7,579 bases of DNA from Candidatus Zixiibacteriota bacterium (GCA_014729565.1 WJJR01000322.1:1-7579), one strand, 5' to 3'; shown: positions 1 to 6,873, counted from the stretch's first letter. Notes: generated from the letters alone by a model not told the origin. Numbers and translations are program-made.

Positions 1-3000
1 GTGTATACCGGTCCGGTTCACTATCCAACCGAAATTGCATTAACGATTGTCTCGTCGGATGGCCCCGCCGTGACACATATCGTTGGCGACACGTCCGGAT
101 CTGTCGTCACACTCGATGCCGGCAACGACACCGATCATCAGATCCTCGACGGATTCACCATCCGCGACAACGTGTCGCCGAGTCCGCTCGAGCCAGGTGG
201 TGTACTGGTATCTCAGCCGACCTGGGGAACCATCCGCAACTGCATTGTGCGCAATAACGTGTCGTTCGCGAACATCGCGGGCGTTGATTATCGGGGTTCA
301 CGCGGTGTAATTGCCAATAATTGGATTGTCGGCAATCGCGTGAACAATGTCGGACAACGGGCAGTCGCGGGACTGTTCATCTCTGGCAATTCCAGTGTTG
401 AGGTCGTGAACAACACAATCGCCCGTAATCGGACCGCCAGTTCTACGGGGTTGGAAACATCGGGTATCCGCATCGGCTCCTTCGCTGCTCAGAGCAGTGA
501 TCAAGCCGGCTCGGAGAAGCTATTTTCACATCCGGTGACGCGCGCGGAGGCCTCATCGGTCATCTCAAGCTTGGACAACAACATCATTGCGTTCAACGGG
601 CCGGCAACGGCCTACTTCAGTAACAGTCCCCCCGATCCAAGTACTCTCTTTTACAACAATATCTATTTCGGAAACGGCAACAACAATGATCCGGGCACCG
701 CTCCATTCGATGCGGTCTCATTAATCGAGAGCGATCCCCAATTTCTGGACACCGCCAACGGTAATTATCACCTGACCTGCACGTCACCCGCATTGAACAA
801 CGGCCGCGCATCATCGGTGCCGACCGACATCACCCGCGATATCGACGGTCAGGCGCGATTCGGACCGGGCATTCAGCCGGTCGATATCGGCGCGGATGAG
901 TATCAGACCCCGGCGCCGCCCGACTACACGCATACAGTTCTCGAAGCCACCTGCGAACGTCTGGTTGCGGAATTTGCGGCGATCGACGATCCCGGCTACG
1001 CCGATTACACCTGGTACTTTGGCGACAGTGATACGGCGGTCGGCAATCCCGTCGAACACGAATACCTCAATTCCGGATTGTACTCGGTGCAGTTGCGCGT
1101 CAACACAGTCTGCGGTCTCGATTCGATCATCAAACCGGGATTGATCCAGGTCACCGGGCCGTTCACGGCGAACTTTGATGCCGACGTGCGCTCCGGCTGC
1201 GATTCGATCGATGTGGAATTCACAGGCACGACCACTGCGCCGGTCGACACGTTTGTGTGGGATTTTGGCGACAACAGTCCGAGAGACACCATTGTCGTCA
1301 ATGGCACCGAAGCGTCGGTCACGCATCACTATGTGAAGATCGGCAAATGCACCGTCACGCTATTCGCCATCAACGAATGCCGCACCGACACGATCATCAA
1401 AGCCGACTTCATCGACATCCGGCGCGCGCCAAATGTGTTCATTACGTCGTCATACGACACCGCCACATCGCCGGTGTGCAACCCATACACCGTAGAGTTT
1501 GCGTTTACATCGACCGAATCACTGACGGCCGTCTTGTGGGAATTCGGCGACGGCACGCGCTCAACCGAGTTCTCTCCGACGCATACCTACGAAGACGGCG
1601 GGCGTGCGTATGATGTCCAACTCACCGCCACGGGCGAGTGCGGCACGGACATTGTATTGCGTGACAACTACATCGTGCTCGACAAACGGCCGACCGCAAC
1701 GCTCAGCGCCGATGCCACCATCCTGTGTGCCGGTACGTCGACGGTAACGCTCACCGCCACGATCGACGCTGCCATCAGTTCATCGCTGTGGCAGTTTGGT
1801 GATGGCGGCAGTGCCCCCGGACAGACGGCCGAGCACGCGTACGATGTCCCCGGCGAGTACATTCCGCGTTTCATCATGACCCATCAATGCGGCACCGACA
1901 CGGTGCAGTTGGGCGACACGGTATCGGTCGGATTACCGCCCGAGGCGGATCTGAGTGCAACGCCGATCAGTGGATTTGAACCGTTGGAGGTTACCTTTAC
2001 CGATCAATCGGCCAATGCACCGACGGCATGGTTGTGGGAGTTCGGTGATGGAGACACATCAGACGTATCTGACCCCGTTCACACGTACGATGGCCCCGGC
2101 ATTTTTACCGTTCGCTTAGGCATCTCCAACCCGTGTGGATCCGATACGGCAACACTCAGCCAGCCGATCACAGTGGGAGGATTCGAGCTGACCATCGATT
2201 CGACGGGTGTGAATGGAGATTCAATTCTGTACTCGGTTGATGTCGATTCCAGTGTTCTGCCATACGACAACGTTGTCAATCTCGATGCTGCATTGACAAG
2301 CACTCCCCGCCGGGGATCGATGACATTCAGTTTTGACCAGTCGTCCGGCATCCCGCCCTTCAGCACAACTCTGCACGCGATCCCGACACGTGATCTCGCG
2401 ACCGAATCGTATACGATTGAGTTGACTGCCGACGATCCGGTGCGGATCACCAAGACAGCAACGCAGCCGTTGGCATTCGATGGTATGCAATTGCTCAGCA
2501 TCTCGGTCGACACACTGTACATGGATTCGACCATTGTGACGACGGGTTCGAGCAAGACAATTACATTGCGCAACAATGCCCCGGCGCTATCCGGGCTGCG
2601 GGTGCTCGTGGACGCCCCGAGGATCTCCGGCTCCTCCTTGTTCACGATTCAGGGAAACGGGCAGTCACTTGTTCCGCAACAAGAGCTGCGCTGGGATGTG
2701 TTGTTCCAACCTCGTGTGAAAGGCATGTTTTCCGCGGCTTTGCGGGTCCTTTCCGATGATCCCGCCCGGCCTGAAATCGTCATTCCGGTTTTCGGTCGCG
2801 GCATCGGTGAACAGTCGCCGCCGCGTTTGGCATCGTCGACACAGGGTGAACTGCGCATCGATCAGCCGATCAACTTCGAGTTTTCCGAGCCAATCATCCC
2901 CGATTTCTCCGATACGTTCCTGACCGTACGATCGGGCGCCGGGACTGTCGTGGATGGTCAGCGGGAGTGGACCTCGAATCGGGCGTTGCGATTTACAGCC

Positions 3001-3834
3001 GATGAGTTCCTGCCTCCCGATGATACGCTGTCCGTGCGGCTGCGGGCGGTTCTCACCGACACCAACGGGAACTACTTCGATGGCAACGGCAATGGTATCG
3101 AGGAGCGGTCACCAATCGATGATGCCGAACTCTCCATTCCGACCGGCCCGGGTGTCTATCCCGGCGATGCCGACAATGACGGTGTGGTGAATGAAGGTGA
3201 CGTGCTCGCGTTGGGCCGATTCTACCGTCTCTCCGGTAAGCCGCGTCCGGCGGGACCGCCGGGATTCACGTTGCAGCCGGCCACCGCATGGGACATCCGT
3301 GAGGCCACCTACGCCGATGCTGACGGCAGCGGCGACGTCGACTCGATGGATATCTGTACCATCTCCGAGTTCTTCGACAGGGAAGTGCCGCTCTCCAAGA
3401 CTGTCGTGGAAGCCTGGCTGAACGAGGCGCAGGCGTGGTCGGGCGATATTGTTGGCGCCCTGCGCTCAGCCCTGGCGGATTGCCCCAATAGTGGGCCGGG
3501 GCAGGAGGTCCTGCAGCGGTTTCTTGATGATCTGGGCGGAGGGACGCCGCTTCCCGTTTCGTTCAGTCTGAACCAGAACTATCCGAATCCGTTCAACGCG
3601 TCTACCCTCATCCGCTACGATTTGACGGCCGAAGCGGATGTCCGCCTCGAAATCTTCGACATCACGGGCCGCCGAGTGCGCCTCCTCCATCATGGCCACC
3701 GCGAAGCCGGTACCCACAATGCGGTCTGGGACGGGCGGGATGAGCAGGGACGAGTCGTGGCGTCCGGAATTTACTTCTACCGGTTGACCACTCCGTACTT
3801 CCAGCAGGCCCGCAAGATGGTGGTGCTCAAGTAA
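1..3834 (+). CDS. Large secreted multidomain protein (beta-helix, PKD repeats, dockerin-like, FlgD-like C-terminal domain), 5' partial
   Basis: The frame is open from base 1, and the GTG there falls inside a beta-helix coil, so the true start and signal peptide lie upstream. Domains (window residues): right-handed beta-helix about 1-300 with N-rich coils, closing in a choice-of-anchor-Q-like DPQFLD (245) and DIGADEY (295). Five PKD/Ig-like domains about 305-730 follow, each with a W-x-F-G-D core (W338, 420, 513, 597, 679). Then comes a beta-sandwich (730-828), an ASH/choice-of-anchor-D-like domain (829-936), an SbsA-type Ig domain (937-1050), and a dockerin-like pair of calcium loops (D1056-x-D-x-D-G and D1106-x-D-x-S-G). 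A short probably helical stretch precedes the last 90 residues (1188-1277), an FlgD-like/type IX-sorting-like domain with NYPNPFN (1193-1199). The likely role is cell-surface display or binding outside the cell; I see no catalytic motif. Domain names are by eye. Whether the C-terminus uses a true type IX system cannot be told here. Confidence 0.9.
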   Translation: MYTGPVHYPTEIALTIVSSDGPAVTHIVGDTSGSVVTLDAGNDTDHQILDGFTIRDNVSPSPLEPGGVLVSQPTWGTIRNCIVRNNVSFANIAGVDYRGSRGVIANNWIVGNRVNNVGQRAVAGLFISGNSSVEVVNNTIARNRTASSTGLETSGIRIGSFAAQSSDQAGSEKLFSHPVTRAEASSVISSLDNNIIAFNGPATAYFSNSPPDPSTLFYNNIYFGNGNNNDPGTAPFDAVSLIESDPQFLDTANGNYHLTCTSPALNNGRASSVPTDITRDIDGQARFGPGIQPVDIGADEYQTPAPPDYTHTVLEATCERLVAEFAAIDDPGYADYTWYFGDSDTAVGNPVEHEYLNSGLYSVQLRVNTVCGLDSIIKPGLIQVTGPFTANFDADVRSGCDSIDVEFTGTTTAPVDTFVWDFGDNSPRDTIVVNGTEASVTHHYVKIGKCTVTLFAINECRTDTIIKADFIDIRRAPNVFITSSYDTATSPVCNPYTVEFAFTSTESLTAVLWEFGDGTRSTEFSPTHTYEDGGRAYDVQLTATGECGTDIVLRDNYIVLDKRPTATLSADATILCAGTSTVTLTATIDAAISSSLWQFGDGGSAPGQTAEHAYDVPGEYIPRFIMTHQCGTDTVQLGDTVSVGLPPEADLSATPISGFEPLEVTFTDQSANAPTAWLWEFGDGDTSDVSDPVHTYDGPGIFTVRLGISNPCGSDTATLSQPITVGGFELTIDSTGVNGDSILYSVDVDSSVLPYDNVVNLDAALTSTPRRGSMTFSFDQSSGIPPFSTTLHAIPTRDLATESYTIELTADDPVRITKTATQPLAFDGMQLLSISVDTLYMDSTIVTTGSSKTITLRNNAPALSGLRVLVDAPRISGSSLFTIQGNGQSLVPQQELRWDVLFQPRVKGMFSAALRVLSDDPARPEIVIPVFGRGIGEQSPPRLASSTQGELRIDQPINFEFSEPIIPDFSDTFLTVRSGAGTVVDGQREWTSNRALRFTADEFLPPDDTLSVRLRAVLTDTNGNYFDGNGNGIEERSPIDDAELSIPTGPGVYPGDADNDGVVNEGDVLALGRFYRLSGKPRPAGPPGFTLQPATAWDIREATYADADGSGDVDSMDICTISEFFDREVPLSKTVVEAWLNEAQAWSGDIVGALRSALADCPNSGPGQEVLQRFLDDLGGGTPLPVSFSLNQNYPNPFNASTLIRYDLTAEADVRLEIFDITGRRVRLLHHGHREAGTHNAVWDGRDEQGRVVASGIYFYRLTTPYFQQARKMVVLK

Positions 3835-3883
3835 GTAGCCCCGTTCCGGCAGAACAGGAATTCTGAGGTGGGCCATTGAAATG

Positions 3884-3953
3884 GTGGGGGCGCGGCCTGC
3901 CGTGTCCGTGCTTCACTTTCTCTCGAACTGGGCACGGCAGGCCGTGCCCCTAC
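3884..3953. repeat. REP-like inverted pair of nested palindromes
   Basis: Two 24-nt arms, 3884-3907 and 3930-3953, are inverted copies of each other with 21 of 24 positions matching, separated by 22 nt. Each arm is also a hairpin. The right arm pairs GGGCACGGC with GCCGTGCCC perfectly over 9 bp around a 2-nt loop. The left arm forms the same stem with two G-T wobbles. Compensated changes within a stem, and a hairpin within a larger hairpin, are the usual build of dispersed REP/BIME elements. It lies 50 bp after the stop of the surface-protein gene, where it could protect or end that transcript; this role is inferred. No second locus is visible to prove dispersal. Confidence 0.7.
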
Positions 3954-3962
3954 AAATCGTAC

Positions 3963-3984
3963 GGGCGTACCTATGTGTGCGCCC
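3963..3984. repeat. Short palindromic repeat, copy 1
   Basis: GGGCGTAC (3963-3970) pairs with GTGCGCCC (3977-3984), 8 bp with one G-T wobble around a 6-nt loop. The same skeleton (GGGCG, n, AC, short spacer, TGTGT, n, CGCCC) recurs at 4494-4514. It sits 9 bp after the REP-like pair, so the two together look like a composite palindromic cluster. Confidence 0.55.
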
Positions 3985-4192
3985 CCCGCCCAAAAATACG
4001 GGACAGTGCTGGAGTATCTACACACTGGAAACCAACGAGTCAGTGGGTCAAACATCCTGTCACGAGTCTGTCGTGAGACCTTGGCCGATTGCTTTTACAA
4101 CACGCCCCCGAGCTGTGAGATACCGATTGTCTGCCAGGGCCAGCGAAATGCCGCCGAGCGCCGTATCATCAACCGGCACTTGCAGAAACCGG

Positions 4193-4221
4193 TTGTCGAA
4201 TCGCTGTGAGTGACGTAATTT
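4193..4221 (+). promoter_or_regulatory. Candidate sigma-70-type promoter for the zinc-ribbon gene
   Basis: TTGTCG (4193-4198) and TAATTT (4216-4221) are spaced by 17 bp and end 27 bp before the ATG at 4249. Both boxes are imperfect, and the -35 box overlaps the right arm of the AACCGG/CCGGTT inverted repeat. This is a match by eye, in a lineage whose promoter consensus is not assured. Confidence 0.3.
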
Positions 4222-4233
4222 GTAAGTCTATCG

Positions 4234-4239
4234 AAGGAG
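4234..4239 (+). promoter_or_regulatory. Ribosome binding site of the zinc-ribbon gene
   Basis: AAGGAG lies 9 nt before the ATG at 4249 and fixes that start. It is the only strong Shine-Dalgarno sequence before any gene start in the window. An ATG at 4242 is too close to it and opens a frame of only four codons. Confidence 0.75.
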
Positions 4240-4248
4240 TGATGAGCG

Positions 4249-4443
4249 ATGGGTAAGACACGTACATTCGTGGATAAGATGAAGAAGGACAAGGCGACGG
4301 TCCGTGCCTGTCCGGTGTGCGGCGCCCCGCAGCAGGCGGTGCGCACGCTCGTGCCGGTGGCCAACGAGGAAACCGGCTACTTCAAGTTCCGCGATAAGAT
4401 TGAGCACGTTTGTAAGTGCAACAACGACGAAGTCTACGGATAA
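4249..4443 (+). CDS. Small putative zinc-ribbon protein, 64 aa
   Basis: The protein has a basic N-terminus (residues 1-19, rich in Lys), then CPVCG (C21, C24), a 30-residue strand-like segment with conserved-looking aromatic and charged residues, and a closing C55-x-C57. Four cysteines in a C-x2-C ... C-x-C layout suggest a single structural zinc site of the zinc-ribbon kind; I do not recognise a named family. There is no signal peptide or membrane segment, so it is probably cytoplasmic, and the basic tail would suit nucleic-acid or ribosome contact (inference only). The start is set by AAGGAG 9 nt upstream. All eight lysines use AAG, and with the strong ribosome binding site and the following UUCG hairpin this points to high expression. 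The next gene begins about 100 bp downstream on the same strand. Confidence 0.8.
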   Translation: MGKTRTFVDKMKKDKATVRACPVCGAPQQAVRTLVPVANEETGYFKFRDKIEHVCKCNNDEVYG

Positions 4444-4450
4444 AGTACTG

Positions 4451-4472
4451 ACCGGGCCCTTCGGGGCCCGGT
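4451..4472 (+). terminator. Strong UUCG-capped hairpin after the zinc-ribbon gene
   Basis: ACCGGGCCC (4451-4459) pairs perfectly with GGGCCCGGT (4464-4472) over 9 bp around a TTCG tetraloop, starting 7 nt after the TAA. It is not followed by a T-tract (GATTCCGG comes next), so it is not a textbook intrinsic terminator. It could pause or stop transcription with help, or act as a 3' stabiliser allowing partial read-through into the next gene. Confidence 0.6.
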
Positions 4473-4476
4473 GATT

Positions 4477-4491
4477 CCGGCGCCCCGCCGG
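4477..4491. repeat. Small GC-rich hairpin in the leader of the DUF2344 fusion gene
   Basis: CCGGCG (4477-4482) pairs with CGCCGG (4486-4491) over 6 bp around a CCC loop, 4 nt after the UUCG hairpin. With its neighbours it makes this leader a run of three consecutive hairpins. Confidence 0.45.
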
Positions 4492-4493
4492 AG

Positions 4494-4514
4494 GGGCGAA
4501 CGGTGTGTCCGCCC
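4494..4514. repeat. Short palindromic repeat, copy 2
   Basis: GGGCG (4494-4498) pairs with CGCCC (4510-4514), extended by one more G-C pair (4493/4515). The interior AC-GG-TGTGT matches the interior of the repeat at 3963-3984 apart from the spacer, so this is probably a second copy of the same element. It lies within the stretch that would be coding if the fusion gene began at the GTG at 4471, which argues for the later start. Confidence 0.5.
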
Positions 4515-4542
4515 CACGAGGCGGCACTGCTGCTGGCCTCTC

Positions 4543-6849
4543 ATGCGCATCCCGCAGTCGTTCTTCTACAAGGCACTCAAGCCCGGACGGTACCTGGGTG
4601 CCGATCTGCCCGATCACTGTCCACCAGAACCCGGCCAGCGACGCATCATCTGGTTCTATCCGGGGCGATACGAAGATGCCGTGAGCGATCCCGGGTATTG
4701 CCGGGGATTCTTCACGCTGCGTTCCGCGGTCGAGGCGTACGTTGCGCGGGCCATCGATTTCGATCAGGATGCCTGGCAGTTGCTGGCCGACCGGAGTCTG
4801 CCTCCATTTACGCTGGATGCCCATGAGCCGATCGGCAGTGCCGATGTCGTGGTGTTCTGGATCCCCGATGTCTTTGGCGCTGTAAGCATTCCCTCCATCC
4901 TGGCACGATTGAACCTCGACCGCTCAAAAACAAAGATCGGGGCGGTCATCGACGGCTGCTGGGTTCCGCCATTGCTGAAAGGGCACGTCGATTGGATGTG
5001 CGCGGCGCCGTACGGTTGGATGCCCGCTGCGTTGCCGACATTGGTCGATGGTGCTGATGTTGGGGCATCGCCGGGTGTTTACATCGAAGGACAAAGCAAC
5101 TGGAGCGATATATCACAGTGGTCACCGGAATCGGTCGCGCTGCTTCAGCCCGCAAGCTCATCGACACAGCAGTGGCTGCCGATTGTCGAGACAGGCCATG
5201 CGCATGGCCATCTCGAATTGCTGTCCGTAAACGATGAGGGACATCTGGCGGCGCGTTCAATTGATGATTGCACGGTTGATGCGCTGGACACTCTGCGCAC
5301 AACGGGCTGCGAAGGACTGCGCCTGCTCGACTCCGGGATCGACAGCGGACATCGCATCCCCGCGATACTGACCGAACTCACGCGTGTCTTCAATATGGCC
5401 CGGACCCAGGTCGATCTGCCGCCGTTCGGGTTGGCCGAATTCGACCAACGCTGGCGGGCGTACAAGCCACATTTGATTAAACCCATCCTGCGGCTGCGTG
5501 TCGGAAGTGGCGATGATCCCCAAGCCGCGATCGCAGCCGGCCGCAACGCGCTCAATGACGGCTGGCATGGGTTGACACTGGTAGCAGCGTTCGAATCGTT
5601 TGCCGCATTCAGCGATCTGGTTCCCCAAATCGCGACCATCGTCGACGGTTGGTCGAAAGTAGCGGTCGGATTCGACGACCGCCGTCAAATCCGCGTGCAA
5701 CTCGATCCGGCGCCCATCGAACGGTGGGCTGCTTTTCCCGCCGAGCCCTCTGAAGAGGATCTGCGTCGCCTCTTGTACGAATTCCGTCATCTGGCAGAAT
5801 CGGTCAGCTCGTCGGTGACCGTCGGTCATCCGCGGTTGGAGCAGGTGATTGCCCGGAACTGGCTGGCGGCTACAACCGACGATATCTGGAATCGGCTGGC
5901 CGAACTTGATTGGTCCGATTCGAACGATAATCCCGCAATGCCATTCGACTGGTTGAGTTGGATTCGCAACCGATCCGGCATGACTGGCCCACCAAGTGAG
6001 TCATTTGTTCGCGGCTCGCTGCCAACGAAATCACTCTCAGCACTGCCTAAGTTGCCAAAATCGGCCCAGAAGCCTCAGACCATGAGCACGACGACAACCG
6101 AGTCACAATCTTACGGGCGCCGCCAACGCCGTACAGCGGTATCGCGCCGCTTGCAGGCTCCGGCACGCAATCGTCTGCGCGCGTGTTGGGGAAAGAGCGC
6201 GGCGTGGCGTTTCTTTTCGCATTTGGATATGGTCCGCGTGGTCGAGCGATCGATTCGTGTGGCACGGCTGCCGGTCAGTTACTCCGAGGGTTTCCACCCA
6301 CGGATGAAAGTCTCCTTCGGTCCGCCATTGTCGTTCGGCTTAACCAGTCGGGCCGAGTTGTTTGATGTGCTCCTTGATCGCAATGTTGAGGAGTCCGACG
6401 TGGATGCGTTGAGACAGGCCTTCCCCGATGGCGTCGATCTGATACAGGGCGAGGGGATTCCATCACAAGTCCCGTCGCTGACCGAATCGATCAACGAGGC
6501 TGAATACGGCGCGTTGATTCCGCTGGATGCAGAGACGGCCCAGTCCCTGATCGAGGCATTCATTCAGCAACCGAGCATCCGCTTCACGCGGCCCGATCGC
6601 CCGGATCGCAAACCGTTTGATCCCCGTGTATCGCTGCGGGCCACCGAAATGGAAGTCGTACCGGAGGGCGTAAAGTGGAGAATTCGCGTGTCCCTCGGCA
6701 CTCAGGGGCAGATCCGGCCGGCCGAGTGGGCGCAGCTCATTTTCGGTTTCAACGAGGATCAATTGGGCGAGTTGGTTATCGAGCGCACTGCGCTGCGCGT
6801 CCGTTCCAGCGACAAGGTTCGCTCACCCTTCGATACTGTTAACGTGTAA
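4543..6849 (+). CDS. Degenerate TIGR03960-like radical SAM protein fused to DUF2344 (TIGR03936), 768 aa
   Basis: Residues 13-23 (KPGRYLGADLP) match the usual start of TIGR03960 'B12-binding radical SAM' proteins. A B12-binding-like Rossmann part (about 35-185, closing in PGVYIEG 177-183) and a radical-SAM-like barrel (about 207-500) follow. From family knowledge the barrel should open with C-x3-C-x2-C; here the matching stretch (about 223-240, HLELLSVNDEGHLAARS) has no cysteine, and only isolated C243 and C256 follow. The Cys cluster I expect near the end of that domain is also missing. After a basic Gln/Ser/Thr/Arg-rich linker (about 500-544), DUF2344 (545-760) is well kept: FFSHLD (557-562) and SYSEGFHP (579-586). 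This suggests a pseudoenzyme or scaffold; DUF2344 has no settled function. ATG 4543 is preferred over GTG 4471, because 4471-4542 is hairpin and repeat sequence and its translation (Arg/Cys/Trp-rich) is not family-like. No clear ribosome binding site precedes it. Confidence 0.88.
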   Translation: MRIPQSFFYKALKPGRYLGADLPDHCPPEPGQRRIIWFYPGRYEDAVSDPGYCRGFFTLRSAVEAYVARAIDFDQDAWQLLADRSLPPFTLDAHEPIGSADVVVFWIPDVFGAVSIPSILARLNLDRSKTKIGAVIDGCWVPPLLKGHVDWMCAAPYGWMPAALPTLVDGADVGASPGVYIEGQSNWSDISQWSPESVALLQPASSSTQQWLPIVETGHAHGHLELLSVNDEGHLAARSIDDCTVDALDTLRTTGCEGLRLLDSGIDSGHRIPAILTELTRVFNMARTQVDLPPFGLAEFDQRWRAYKPHLIKPILRLRVGSGDDPQAAIAAGRNALNDGWHGLTLVAAFESFAAFSDLVPQIATIVDGWSKVAVGFDDRRQIRVQLDPAPIERWAAFPAEPSEEDLRRLLYEFRHLAESVSSSVTVGHPRLEQVIARNWLAATTDDIWNRLAELDWSDSNDNPAMPFDWLSWIRNRSGMTGPPSESFVRGSLPTKSLSALPKLPKSAQKPQTMSTTTTESQSYGRRQRRTAVSRRLQAPARNRLRACWGKSAAWRFFSHLDMVRVVERSIRVARLPVSYSEGFHPRMKVSFGPPLSFGLTSRAELFDVLLDRNVEESDVDALRQAFPDGVDLIQGEGIPSQVPSLTESINEAEYGALIPLDAETAQSLIEAFIQQPSIRFTRPDRPDRKPFDPRVSLRATEMEVVPEGVKWRIRVSLGTQGQIRPAEWAQLIFGFNEDQLGELVIERTALRVRSSDKVRSPFDTVNV

Positions 6850-6857
6850 TCTCCCAT

Positions 6858-6873
6858 CACGATCATGATTGTG
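6858..6873. promoter_or_regulatory. Palindrome spanning the hutI start codon
   Basis: A 16-bp near-perfect palindrome (14 of 16 positions symmetric) centres on ATCATGAT. In RNA it would fold as CACGAU with AUUGUG, 6 bp with one G-U pair, leaving the AUG of hutI in a CAUG loop. It could be an operator or a weak translational hairpin, or chance. Confidence 0.3.

Larger units (their letters stand above)
3835..4248. other. Intergenic region without a convincing gene
   Basis: About 410 bp separate the large surface protein from the zinc-ribbon gene. The first 150 bp hold REP-like palindromes (listed separately) but no T-tract terminator. The middle holds two simple inverted repeats: TCACGA/TCGTGA at 4060-4076 with a 5-nt loop, and AACCGG/CCGGTT at 4171-4194 with a 12-nt loop. 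The end carries a candidate promoter and a ribosome binding site. Short open frames here (the longest about 110 codons) start inside the palindromes, lack a ribosome binding site and resemble nothing I recognise. Confidence 0.7.

Noticed and set aside
1..3. GTG at the first base as a true gene start
   Set aside because: There is no signal peptide and the sequence opens within a beta-helix coil, so the gene very probably continues upstream of the window.
811..1329. 172-codon open frame on the - strand inside the surface-protein gene
   Set aside because: It lies opposite a well-supported PKD/beta-helix coding region with clear domain motifs, and its own translation is Arg/Asp-rich without any motif. 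It is a shadow of GC-rich coding sequence.
2079..2645. 188-codon open frame on the - strand
   Set aside because: It is antisense to the Ig-like domains of the surface protein, with no ribosome binding site or motif seen; other long - strand frames opposite the fusion gene (for example 5257-5829) fail in the same way.
3881..4213. Open frame of about 110 codons on the + strand in the intergenic region
   Set aside because: It begins inside the REP-like palindrome, has no ribosome binding site, and its first third is merely the translated repeat. The overlapping 78-codon frame at 3973-4209 has the same faults and no recognisable motif.
4242..4256. Four-codon upstream frame ATG-AGC-GAT-GGG-TAA overlapping the zinc-ribbon start
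   Set aside because: Its ATG is only 2 nt from the AAGGAG, too close for efficient initiation, so it is more likely a chance frame than a leader peptide.
4471..4542. GTG at 4471 as start of the DUF2344 fusion gene, adding 24 residues
   Set aside because: The GTG is inside the right stem of the UUCG hairpin and the added residues (Arg/Cys/Trp-rich) come from hairpins and a palindromic repeat. The family-like sequence begins right after ATG 4543.
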